This document shows positions 22,398-33,054 of a stretch of 64,000 nucleotides of DNA, one piece after another; positions within the stretch are counted from its first letter, which is position 1; every line of letters begins with the position of its first letter. A model generated the notes under the pieces. That model ran no database searches and had not been told where the DNA came from. It saw only the letters and a program-made list of their open reading frames with translations. Made by a program: the position numbers and the translations under genes. This DNA is from Kalmusia sp. IMI 367209 (Eukaryota; Ascomycota; Dothideomycetes; Pleosporales; Didymosphaeriaceae). The stretch is from assembly GCA_027946365.1 (NCBI GenBank), contig JAPEUQ010000012.1:930001-994000 (forward strand), in the 5' to 3' direction.

Positions 22398-23933
22398 ATG
22401 CCAGCTGACCGCCGAGCAACCTTTCCTACGGTGAAGCCTGTCAAGACAGAGCGCACCCACGAGGAGAACCAGGAACGGTATGTTGAATGCCTTGTCCTCC
22501 ACACGTCCATCCATTGATCCATTCCATTCCATCCCATCCATCGTGCCCTACCACCGTGCCCTGCTGTTGCCGACTGTGTGTGCTGACTTGCCTGCAGTGC
22601 CTACATTGCTGCGTCGCGTCGAAGTGACCGCAGCCTCGAGGCACGCATAGAGTCTGCCCGTCGCGCTTCTGAGATCCACAAGAAGCGGACAGGCCGTGCC
22701 CTGCGTGTCACCGAGCAAGATGTCGTCAACGAGGAAATGTACGAAGAGGAGGACGATGACCTGCCCACCCAGTACCAGCGCCTCAACGCGCACCTGCAGA
22801 CCTCGTCGTGGCTCTTCAACCGGAAGCTTCACGACTACATTGCGACCCAGCACGGCGTCAGGAACATGTTCCTCCAGCAGCAGTTTCCTGGTCATCAGAT
22901 GCAGCCCTATGCTCCTCCGTTCCAGTCGACGCCTGGCCAGGTACCCATGATGAACCCGTCCATGCTTCCGCCCCAAGCCTTCAGTTCCGCTGCGCATGAC
23001 TTCACCCAGCCCTCGCAGCCCTTCAGCCCGTCAGCTTTCCCAAACCAACACCAAGGTTACCGGCATGCCCCGTACAACATCCCGCAACGCCCACAACCGC
23101 ACCAGCGCTCGGCTTCCATCTCCACCACGCTTGGCATGACCGACTTCGCGCCTGTACATCAGTCCACCTCGAATGTCACCACTCCGCAAGGGGAAGCCAA
23201 CAGACGGCTGTCGTTGCCGCCACACGGTGTCGAAGCCGCTGCTGCCCAGTACACCGCCGACGGCCAAATCCGTCCACCGCTATCACGAACCTCGACGGCT
23301 CAAAGTATTCAGCAGCAGCCTGCATCGCCTCAGCATGCGCCTGCCCGCACACCATCGACCTCGTCATCAGGCCATGCGACCCCTCGCTCCAAGTCCGAAC
23401 ACACGTCTCCGACGTCTTTTCAGTTTGCCACGTTTCCGTTCAATACAAGTTCACAAGTTCTTGACATGAATCCTTTGTCCATGTCTCTACCTCCCGAGTC
23501 TCAGCAGCTGGTTGGTTCTGCCCTCGACCCGAGTGATCCGCGCACCTCTCTCTTCATGTCTGGCAGCGAAAATTTGCCGCAGCCCTTCACGGGTACCTAC
23601 ACCTACAATCCTAATCTGTCACCAAAGTCTTCTCGCACAGGTCCTTCAACGTTTTCGCCCATGGCATCTGGCATATCCTCCCACGGCATCACGCAAACCC
23701 TTGCACCGGAACAATCAATCAAGCTTGAAGCCACGGTCGACAACGCTACATCTACAACCCCATCGTCAGGCATGTCGGATAGTCTCTACACACCACAGTC
23801 GCTCTTTACGCCCAGCTTTGAATACGCTAATTTCTTCGATAATTATCCGGCCCCCGACGGGAATCGCAATACCAGCGATGCTGCTCTTGCAGAGCCCTTC
23901 GAAGACAATTCTTTTGTAAACTGGGATCAATAA
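22398..23933 (+). CDS. Conserved filamentous-ascomycete protein of unknown function
   Basis: The first exon (MPADRRATFPTVKPVKTERT, then HEENQE) joins RAYIAASRRSDRSLEARI through a 120-bp intron at 22478-22597 (GTATGT, branch CTGAC, CTGCAG). The N-terminal 95 residues are charged and helical: SARRASEIHKKRTGRALRVT, then EQDVVNEEMYEEEDDDLP and QYQRLNAHLQTSS. I remember this block as highly conserved in filamentous ascomycetes, without an assigned function. The remaining 370 residues are low complexity, rich in Pro, Ser, Gln and Thr, and end in acidic-aromatic stretches (SLFTPSFEYANFFDNYP) and FVNWDQ, which resemble activation domains. No DNA-binding fold is visible. The 4.5-kb empty upstream region resembles that of fungal developmental regulators. 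A nuclear regulatory role is therefore only inferred. Confidence 0.85.
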
Positions 23934-26236
23934 CTGATCGTGTACTTTCTTGATCCTTGGCGCATCCCCGGAAAGCATTGCGTTTTTGGGTCATGATACC
24001 AAGGTGGCGTTCGGCGTTCAGGCATTTGTCTTGTACGTCGGTTCAGGAGGCTGTCACGCAAAAAAGGGTGGCCCGTTGGACATCAGCGCAGTGATGCCGC
24101 ACATCTCAACCTAGGAGATTAGCTAGGCAAGTTTAGTTCTATCAATCATTGCGCAAGCAAAATGCCTGTGCTACAGCTCCCGTGAATAGGATTACGGAGT
24201 AACGAACTTTGGGAGGATACATCATGTGGAATCGTACGGCGCAACACTAAAAGTAACAAGGCTTTTTCGAAAGTGGCGTTTGATTTGGCCTTCGTGGCCT
24301 CTCTCCCCCCAACCGCGCATGTAAGTTAAGGTCAGACATGTAATGAATCATCAAGAAATTCGTACCAGCAATATAATTTTTCCGGCAATCTATTCTCCGG
24401 ATATCGCATAGTATTTTTGTTGTATGTGCGGTGCCTGGTTGAGAAGGATCCTTTCCTTGTGCCTGCCTCATGGCTTCGTCACGGTGAATCACTTCCTGGT
24501 GCTTCAGTCACTACTCGGAGATTACAGACGGACGGATGTGATAGGCTTCCCTGTACCGTGACGCCCGGCTTCACGGACGGACCATGAAATCAGTGCGACG
24601 TTACTTTAGGGGCTTGGAACGATTCACGCGGACGATGTCTAACTACGTCCGATCCCAGTTTCCAGACCCGTGCACATATGCATGTTGAAATCATCGCGGT
24701 AAGGTGCCGAGTCGGGCGTGTCACAAACGTGGTCGTCGCTGCTGAACATAGATTAGAACCCTGGTCTTGTCTTCCCACCCTCGGATTCTCGTCCTCTTCC
24801 TCTAGGCCACCAACATCTTTCCATAGCAACGCAGACCGCTCCAGCCTTTATCGCCCGTCTACAATGAGTGCTCGTACGACTATCATGTTATGCACCCTCT
24901 CATTTCGCTGTTCGGAAAAAAGAAGCTCCAGGAGGCGGGACCTCCCACAAATCATCAACCGCTGAGAACCTCTTCTAGGGCATCCTTCACAGGTGCCGAG
25001 CAGGATAGCCTTTTGAAGTCTCGTCAGGCGCTTTCAAAAATTCAAGATTTCAAGAATGACAGCGCGGATGGCAATGTCTCCCACTTGCTGTAGCCTAGCC
25101 GAGTTCTTCGGTCCTCGTCGTTGCATGTGCGGTCGGGTGACACCAGGTGGAGCTCTTTGTAACAAGTATCATTGCAACACCCCATCGCACAACCAGCCGA
25201 TCTCTTGAAACACCGGTCCTTGTCTGCCGGTCGTCATTTTGACAGACGATAGCCACACTCCGCCCTGACTGTCCCAGACACTACTGGGCAGACAATGATC
25301 ATGCTTTGTAGTCATAGACGCACCCAGCGCCAGTCATACCGTCATTTTTTCCCATGGGCAGCTTTTCGCGCCTTATGGAGCACCTGTCAGAGGCGTCTGT
25401 CAGTCTGTCGTTGTCAGTCGACTTTGGATACTTCGTGCCACGGCGACCAAATGACTGGGAACCAAACCCATCTAGATGCGACATGTTGCGGGAATCTACA
25501 TACAACTCGAGCCACCTCCATTGAGTTGAATTACAACAATACTTTGCCCGGACGATCGAGTTTATGGATCCCGCCAATCCAAAACGCGAACAAGCCTGGC
25601 CATTTCAATAGTTTACATCGACATCGCACCGGTTTGATGTTGCCCCCGCTGAGCTGCGTTACAGGTGGCTGAATGAGGTGATTTAATGCTACGTCTGCTC
25701 GATAGCTGTTTGGTTTCCACCATGCTTTTCACGTCCGAAGTCGGGAAGAACCGTCTTCGTTGCACTGTCAGTCCAGCAGGATATGCGCGCTGGAAACCTA
25801 GATGCGGCTCCGATGCGAGATTGACTGCACGTTTACCTGTCTGTTGCCGTTGCAATCAAGTCTCTCCGCTTGGCTAAGCATACGCAAGTTCCCGGCCGAC
25901 TGCGCCCAACCGACTTCGGGCTCGATATGAATGGCCAGATGCACAGCTTGATATGCAACATGGTCGGGTAAGTCGATGAAGGGTAGTACCCTCCCGATGC
26001 GTTGTTCTTGTGTATATTGCTGTGGACAGTACCAACATTGCAGTGTGATCCTCATCAATCCCCTGGATCATCCGACATGGTGCTACGCAAATGATAATCA
26101 TATAAACACTAAGACGCACACCATACAAAGCCTGCCTTCGTATTCCAAGTGCGTCTCGTTCGAGACATCCTTTCGTTTACATCTCGTTCTTTTCGTAGTT
26201 GTAGGATTAGAAGGCGAACCTCCTCAGCCGCTCATC
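23934..26236. other. Intergenic region, 2.3 kb
   Basis: Contains one weak small-gene candidate (24890-25093). Otherwise I see no gene, repeat or RNA gene. Several short frames on both strands carry no motif. Confidence 0.45.
24890..25093 (+). CDS. Possible small protein, 67 residues
   Basis: Starts MHPLISLFGKKKLQEAGPP and ends DFKNDSADGNVSHLL. It is hydrophilic, with a Lys patch near the N-terminus and a helical middle (DSLLKSRQALSKIQDF). A preceding ATG at 24864 opens a different frame. The composition looks protein-like, but nothing else supports it: no family, no intron, no signal peptide. It could be chance. Confidence 0.2.
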   Translation: MHPLISLFGKKKLQEAGPPTNHQPLRTSSRASFTGAEQDSLLKSRQALSKIQDFKNDSADGNVSHLL

Positions 26237-28932
26237 ATGAAAATCGCTTGTATTTTCTCGCTGACTGCGGCATTGGCAATTGCCTCTGCAGACACTTTGC
26301 CATGTAAGTTTTCAGTATAAATCTTATACTAGTTATTCTCCTTCAGCATTACAGACAACTTAACCACCTCGTTATAGCCTGAGTATGGGCGACCACCACT
26401 AACTTGATATGAATCCGTCTAGATCACATTCCGAAAAATCTCTACCGAAAAGGAAATCATGCGACGACTTTCTCTTCGCTTCCAACACCATCTTACAGCA
26501 CTAGCGCTTCCGAGCCATGTGAAGAGACTTCGAAGCTGACGAGCGGCACACTCTCTACTGGTCCATCTACTTTGACGACATCGAGCTTGTCGCTCAGCAC
26601 GGGTACTTCTGTGTCTCCCACCACCTTTTTCAATACCACGTCCACGCTGTCATCGTCTTCGTTGTCAACACTCACCAATAACACTACGCCGTCAACTACT
26701 GCCAGCTTTTCCTCCCAGACCGGACCAATCACATGCTTCCGCGACGCTTTTAGCCGCTACACTTGCATTCCGAAGACTTCTACAGCAGGGTCGTCCGTAA
26801 CTAGCGCTAATTCAACTACCAGAGGAACAGGAACCGGAATCAGCAGCACATCCTTCACGGGAACAGCACCCGTGACATCCTATACCTCCGAGACAGGACC
26901 TCCATGGACAAACACTAGCACACCTTGCACCGAGGAATCTACGACCAGCACCAGCATCACTTCGGGCACCGGCGTCTCTTCAACTTCAACCTCGTTGTCT
27001 AGTAGCAGCGCCTTTAACACAACATCGTCTTCTGCTACGTCTGCCAACTTTACCGTAAGCTCGACCACCACTCTGACTAGCGCCAGCAGCACATTAACAT
27101 GGAGCTCGAAGACCAGCTGGTCCAACTCGTCAACAATCGTCCCTCCCACTTCCTTCTCATCTGCCAACTCATCGTTACCCTACTCGACGAACGCTCCAAC
27201 GACGAACATCACGTCGTCGACTGAAACTTTTGCAACTACCACGACCTGGAGTAACACAACGACGTTTGCATCAACGGTGAGTACGACCGCTAGGACCACG
27301 AGCTGGAGAAATACGACATCGCCGGTTTCCACATCAAGCACTCAGACTCCGTGCAACTCCACAGTTACACCCAGTCCAGTGACAACGTCGAAATGCAACT
27401 CGACGTCTACATGTAAGTCTTTCCTCAGCATTCTTGTGTATCTTCGCACGTTGAAAATGCAGTCTTTGCTGACCACCATCCGTTTTACAGCTACTTACTT
27501 CGACACCTTTGAAGCTGAAGCCACCACCTTCTCGAGCCTGCCCTCTCTCCCTCCCTATGGCTATGGAACGACGTCTAGCTCATCTACAGACTCATCCGTT
27601 TCCTCAACTTCGAGCACGGACGCATCGTCTGCTTCAATAAACAGCACTACGGCGTCCTCTTCCACCTTCTACCCATCATCTTCATCCACACCATCCTCGT
27701 TCTCCACATCTACAGATACGCTTACTACCACGGAGACAATCACCTCAGTGACTCCATCTCCTGCTTCGTCTTCATCGCTGACGACGACTCTGTCGAATTT
27801 TACCACGGCTTCGTCAACGTCAAGCTCTGAGAGCGCTTCGTCGTCATCAACGGTCACTTCAGAGTCTTCATCTAGCACGACTGCTGCTTCAAGCTCGAGC
27901 GCTTCGAGCGCTTCGAGCATCAGTAGCACGAGTGAGACTACAATCCCTCCGCCGTTCACCACGGAGTCCTCGTCATCGATCTCAAGTGTCACGACAGAAT
28001 CGTCAAGCTCTAGTCCCACGGTATCATCCACCTCAGCTAGTTCAGCAACAGAGTCGTCTTCGTCAAGCCTTAGCTCGAGCACGACGGAGATACCCACCAC
28101 CTTCTCTTCCACATCAGACAGCTTGACAACGGAATCATCTTCATCCACAAGTTCAGATTCAAGTTCGGCGCCCTTACCGTCCACATCGGTCACTACCACT
28201 ACCGACTCTACATCGTCTTTGTCCAGCGAAACGTCGATCAGCTACACAACTCCCACATCATCTTCCTCATCTAGCTTGAGCTTTAACACCACGGAGATAC
28301 CCACGACATTCTCCTCGACATCGGCTAGCTCGACCACGCAAATCTTGTCCTCGTCTTCATCTTCTAGCCTGACCTCGAGCTCAAGCATAACGGAAATCTC
28401 ATCTTCATCAACCTCAAGCCTCACTTCCACGACAGAGTCCACATCCACCGAAACCACTACACTCTCAAGCACTACTGAGAGTAGCGCTATCTCCTCGAGC
28501 TCCAGTGCCACGACCCTCACCATCCCAACCCTAACGTCCACATCCGGCACCATAACAACAGAAGCCACCACCTTCTCGTCTCTGCCCTCGTCTAGTGCCA
28601 CAATAACCACAGAGGGTACCTTCATCTCTTCGGATAGGCCCGCCGAGGCGAGCAGCGAGTACGCCCCGACCTCGGGCTACGTCACGTACAGTGTCGAGTC
28701 GAGCTCCGGAGCGACGGACGGCACTACGTTCTCCAGCGCTTCGTCCACCTTTACGCCATCGACGTTCGAGACGAGCACGACCAAGGGTGGCGGTTACTCG
28801 TATGCGCCGGCGCAGTCGACGTATACTTTCGATGCGGGGGAGGCGAGGAAGGGTATGGTGAGTTTGATACCTTGAGTTCACATCGATGGTTTAGATGGCT
28901 GACTGTGACAGATGGGGTTGCGGTCCGGTTAG
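26237..28932 (+). CDS. Secreted Ser/Thr-rich mucin-like cell-wall protein
   Basis: Starts with a clean signal peptide, MKIACIFSLTAALAIASADT. Three introns are read: 26304-26422 joins DTLP to YHIPKNLYRK, 27413-27490 joins CNSTSTS to TYFDTFEAEATTF, and 28858-28911 (GTGAGT, branch CTGAC, GACAG) gives a short end MGLRSG; otherwise it stops at 28875. The mature protein of over 800 residues is mostly Ser and Thr with scattered N-x-S/T sites, so heavy O- and N-glycosylation is expected. The block ATTFSSLP occurs three times: near the N-terminus, after intron 2 and near the C-terminus, marking module borders. A few Cys residues sit in the first half (ITCFRDAFSRYTCIPK). No GPI signal or lectin domain is visible. 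Likely role: surface adhesin or wall coat, by composition only. Confidence 0.75.
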
Positions 28933-29270
28933 GCTAATTAGGACATGATGTCGTTGGCACGATGATGCAGATGTTGGATGCCAGCGATGGCAGAGGGGTG
29001 GTGGAGATGGTGGCGGCGACGCAATGCATAACGGCGTCTTACAAAACATTGGCGTGTTGTTTCAGTATATCTTCTACTTCGCTTCTCTTCGGTCTTTGCT
29101 CAGCGACGCCTTTCCTTTCCTGTCCTTTGTAATGCTTCGCTTCGTTGCTGTCTTGCTCGTCATGACGGCCCCCTTTGATCTTTTTGGTTGCTCTTCCGAA
29201 AAGTAGTCGACAAATGGTATCATATTTTGTATCAACCATCCTTCATTCCTCACTCCAAGTGAATTACACA
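28933..29270. other. Intergenic between convergent genes
   Basis: About 340 bp between the 3' ends of the mucin-like gene and the acyltransferase. T-rich in the middle. No gene seen. Confidence 0.4.
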
Positions 29271-31046
29271 CTACGTCATACTCTCCGCCATGAAGAGCGC
29301 GCATCTCACTTCATCGCCTCGACCGCCCTCTCGACCGCCCTCCACGCCTGCGGCCTCATGATCCCTCCAACCCACCAATTGCCCTGCCCATCCGCCCCGT
29401 ACAACTCCCGAGTTCCTCAGCGGGATCCCATTCGCCGTCGCATTAGGCATGACATAGCTGGGCTTCGCGACCTTGCCCTCTGCGCGCCCATCACCACCTC
29501 CCACCACGGCCCCGGTGAAGTCCACGTCGAACATGCGCGCCTTGTGCCAGTTCGAGAAGGCACTGATCTGCATGTCGCCCTGGCCGTAGACGGGCGAGTA
29601 CCCGGACTTTGCCTCCCCGGCGCGCTGCAGGGCGAACTTGGCCTCGATCTGCGGGCGCGTGGCCTGGCGCACGAGGTCGGAGCGCAGACGGGCGGCGAGC
29701 ACGCCGAGCGGCAGGCTCAGCATCTCGCGCAGCGTGAAGAAGGTGTGGATGGCCGAGACGCAGTTGCCAATATACGCTTTGCCCCTCGGGAGCAGCGTCG
29801 GCGCCGTGGACGTGAAGAGCGGCCGCATGTTGAAGACGTTGAGGATTTGGATGGTGTGGGTGGGGCTCGCGGAGGGGGTCGTGGGCAGGCACGAGGTCAT
29901 GAGCCGGTTCCACCATGCGCAGAGGATGTCGCCATCGGAGAGGAAAGGTTTGGGATGCTTGGGGTCCGACGTGTCCATTACGATTGTGCCGGGGGGCATC
30001 GAGGCCAGGTCTGCGAGGGCGGAGGCGCGGAGCTTCGCGAAGAAGGCCGGTGGGAGGATCACGTAGTGGGCTTCTTCGGTGCGGTGCATGATGACTTCCC
30101 ACATCATGTTGAAGACGAACTTGAAGAAGGACCAGCCCGTCACTTCTTGGCCTTTGAGCACGTATTCCTCTTCTGCGACGTCGGCGTTGAGCTTGGAGTC
30201 TGTCCCGAGCGTGGCCAGGGGGTCGGAGAGTTCGCCGTGGAAGTCGGGGACGTCTTGCTCGCGGCCTTCGAGCGTGGCTGTCCATGCTGCGAAGAGCATT
30301 TGGCGGCTCGTTGCGTCTAGCAGAGTGTGCACCCAGGTCAGCGAGACGAGCGTTGCGTCAACAAAGGACACGACGTGTAGGCATAGCTGCGCGCGATCTG
30401 TGTATAGCCATTCCTTTATGTTTGTGGGGCTGTCCTTGGGCATGAAGAGCGAGCGAAACTCCTTTGTATTGGGAGAGACTACTATGGAGCCATCTGCGCG
30501 TGGTAGTCTGGAGCCGATCGGGTGCTCGGAGAGGGATATATCGTGCTTCGCGTGCGAGAAGTTGATAGCCCGTCGTTCTTTGGTGTATGTGGAAGGTATA
30601 TGGTATTCGTATTTGCCGGCTTCCTGGTGTGTGTCAACTCGTCGTCGTGTAGTTGAAACGATCTTGTTCGCGTACATTAATGCGTATCCTCGCTCCTAGT
30701 TTTCTCCACCCCGGCTTCTCTAATAACTTTTCCAGCGCACCCACAAGCTTCTCAACGTCTAGTACATGGTCGAATTGCATAGAGAAATCCATTACAATCC
30801 CGGCATTGGTTTTCGTGCCCTATCATGTGGGTACAGAGTCAGTGTAAGCCAAGAAATGGGGACTGGTACATTGTCAATTTCTCGTCTCAGCGAAGAAAGA
30901 TACTCTCTTTTCTTTTCGAAAAGGCGTATCCACTTTGTATCTGGGCTTTTGCTTACGTCCAAGTAATGTAGTGGGACTATTGTGTCTGTAGGCACGCGCT
31001 GGGGCGTGACCGTACTGTTCTTCAGCCAGTTAAACAGGAAGGCCAT
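29271..31046 (-). CDS. BAHD-type acyltransferase (fungal transferase family), C-terminus frame-shifted
   Basis: Acyl-CoA dependent acyltransferase of the BAHD/trichothecene 3-O-acetyltransferase-like group. Exon 1 MAFLFNWLKNSTVTPQRVPT ends HYLD. Exon 2 gives GTKTNAGIVMDFSMQFDHVL and exon 3 starts EAGKYEYHIPSTYTKERRAI. The catalytic HxxxD is HTLLD (about residues 177-181) in DATLVSLTWVHTLLDATSRQ, and the structural DFG-like motif is FDVDFTGA. The region after GIPLRNSGVV changes frame at 29400-29406. The other frame gives YGADGQGNWWVGGIMRPQAW, then RAVERAVEAMK and a stop at 29304-29306, the normal end for the family. As read, the protein instead ends in an abnormal Gly-rich tail at 29271. Substrate unknown; secondary metabolism is a common role. 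No biosynthetic cluster surrounds it. Confidence 0.85.
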
Positions 31047-32186
31047 TGTCGTAGTTGTAGACCGAGCGAATGAAGGAGTCTATATGTCAAGTAAAACTTA
31101 AGGGAGGGGGAAGGGCGATAGAAGTCTTCACCCCACTGTGATTGTACGACTCGTATTGAAGTGTGGCACGGTCCTAAGCCAAGCCAACCGCGTTGCGAAG
31201 TGCTGACAGCGATCCATATCAGGCTACGTCAGGAGCGCGAGAGTAAGATTGCTTTTGCGGTTTCCAACCTTGTCGCAGGACCAACGCTTACGCGGAAGTG
31301 GTGGTAGCTAATCGCGCCTGGATCACGCATTGCTATGCCATGGTATAATGAGTCGCCTTAAGCTATGTCTGTGAGTGAAATAGCTTGTAGGATGTATGGA
31401 ATACGAGTTGAGACATATCTGTTAGTTGCTTTCTCTCAGCAAATTGTGCCGATTTTGGCAAATGGGGTGTGGCAGAGGGAGGTCATCGATCAAAGTCACC
31501 ATGCTAGAGCTGGACTAGCTTGAACAGGGTACCATGTCTCTAAGCGTAACGCGCCATCAACACCAAAATCTCGCGCAGCTTTGAGGCTGTAAAACTTATG
31601 ATAATAGCTACTATCATAGAACTTTTTAGTAGAGAGCTCTATAAGGCTTAAGATTTGATTCTAGTTATAAAAACTGTAGGAAGTTTGTTATATTTTATAA
31701 TTAAAAGATCCTCTAAGATTTTATAATCCAATAAATACAATTATGGTCTTGATAGGGTCTATACTAGCTGAGAAAGTTAGTATCAAAAAAGGTAACGCGT
31801 TGTATTGAGATGGCGCGTTACGACGTGGGGCGCGTTACGCCAAGAGACACTGTAGCCATCCGAGTCGCTTGAGGCATGTCACCCCTGCCAGCACGTAAAG
31901 TCGTACGAAGGCATTTCTAAACATTATGATGCAAGATACTACTGACGATGAACTCCTCATCCAATGCTCATCCCAGCATTTATAGTGTCCTGTCGCTCCA
32001 GTGCTGCCCAGGCATGACCCACACAGCCTCTTCCTTTGAGGCAGTGAAGCTCAAGTGCAAGGCACTGCCTTGATACGAATGGAGGCATTGCCTCACCGAC
32101 CACAATCGCTCCCGAATTTATTCAACCGAGATACCTCTTGAGACAGATTCTTCTATCCGTCCATCTAGACTAACTACGAAGTTACG
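31047..32186. other. Intergenic region holding a MITE
   Basis: About 1.1 kb between two start codons. The centre is the 321-bp inverted-repeat element described separately. Flanks carry no gene. The inside of the element is much more AT-rich than its flanks. Confidence 0.5.
31532..31852. mobile_element. MITE with Tc1/mariner-type ends and TA target duplication
   Basis: A 321-bp non-coding element. The left end reads CCATGTCTCTAAGCGTAACG then CGCC. The reverse complement of the right end reads CAGTGTCTCTTGGCGTAACG then CGCC, so 20 of 24 positions match. TA dinucleotides flank both ends (31530-31531 and 31853-31854), the target duplication of Tc1/mariner elements. The block GTAACGCGCC occurs once at the left end and twice, 20 bp apart, at the right. 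The interior (31580-31790) is strongly AT-rich with no coding frame, so it is a deletion derivative that needs a transposase elsewhere. AT enrichment could reflect RIP, which I cannot score by eye. Confidence 0.8.
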
Positions 32187-32686
32187 ATGCCTGATTTCAC
32201 CGCATATTCGTTTCTTAAAGAGAGCATCATCGGTACGGTACCAGGACTCCCTACCGTCTCACCATAACTCATACGTTTCAGCCAATGCTCAAGTTCTCTA
32301 CGGTCCTCAAAACACGTATGACGTTGTCGGCTCCTACCTCACCAAAGCCATCCTAGTTGCCTATAGCACCGGGCCCGATGGCAGCATTGAGGGCGTGATT
32401 AAGCAGATAATGAATACAGTCACGAACAAAGGATATAACTCAGAGTTAGCACTCAAGGCACTGCATGATGATATTGCTCACCAAGTCGGTGTGAAGTTGA
32501 GTAAGTAGTACTAGCTCTCTTTCATTACAGTCGAGTGTAGAACTGATCATGTCTTTAGGAGATATGCAGAATGGCGATGTATTCATAAGAATAGATCCCG
32601 GGAAGACCACAACAGGATCGAAAACTGAGACCAACAGCATCAAGTCGGATGTCGACTGGGATGCACAAACAATCCGAGCCGCATAG
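32187..32686 (+). CDS. Small unknown protein, three exons
   Basis: MPDFTAYSFLKESII joins ANAQVLYGPQNTYDVVGSYL after an intron with GTACGG donor and TTTCAG acceptor. A second intron (GTAAGT to CTTTAG) joins HQVGVKL to RDMQNGDVFIRIDPGKTTT; the protein ends DAQTIRAA. About 130 residues, soluble, no signal peptide or membrane span. The middle is helical (SIEGVIKQIMNTVTNKGYN, then LALKALHDDIAHQ). I recognise no family. The clean splice frames make a real gene likely. Its place beside a MITE and between accessory genes suggests a lineage-restricted gene. Confidence 0.65.
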
Positions 32687-33054
32687 ATGCTTTTGCATAG
32701 AATATAGATGATAATGATTACAACACCAATGATGTTCAGAAAAAAAATACAATCGGATACACACCTAGGAATAAGACATGAACATACGTAAAGCAACACC
32801 GAAAAGCAATACTGGTATCCTAATCCATCAATCCTGCCCGTCTCCTACTTCCAAGTCAAACCTTGTTTCTACTGTCGGCATGAAAAGCCTTGAAGATGTC
32901 ATGGCACTACATAGTAGTAAATTCTCGTATCCTACTATAGGCTTGTAACTATAGCAGCTTCATAACGCCCAGTCACGCGTTCTTGTCTCATTGTATCACG
33001 GAATGAACTCACACGCCCTTATATTAGAGCGGCTCTTGCTTATAGGCGCAAATT
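32687..33054. other. Intergenic between convergent genes
   Basis: About 370 bp, AT-rich near the left side (AATATAGATGATAATGATTA), between two 3' ends. No gene or repeat seen. Confidence 0.4.

Noticed and set aside
24740..24770. GGTTCTAATC on the minus strand, tested as a tRNA B box
   Set aside because: No matching acceptor stem, anticodon arm or A box.
26493..28625. Long Val/Asp/Glu-rich frames on the minus strand opposite the mucin-like gene
   Set aside because: They are the complement of TCN and ACN codons of the Ser/Thr-rich protein and have no start context or family.
29175..30699. Plus-strand frames of up to 381 codons opposite the acyltransferase
   Set aside because: They are antisense shadows of a GC-rich coding region; the minus strand has HxxxD and family blocks.
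31580..31790. Degraded transposase inside the AT-rich MITE core
   Set aside because: No frame of useful length or DDE-like sequence is visible.
29271..32686. Secondary-metabolite gene cluster around the BAHD acyltransferase
   Set aside because: No synthase, P450, transporter or regulator lies nearby; neighbours are a wall protein, a MITE and an orphan gene.
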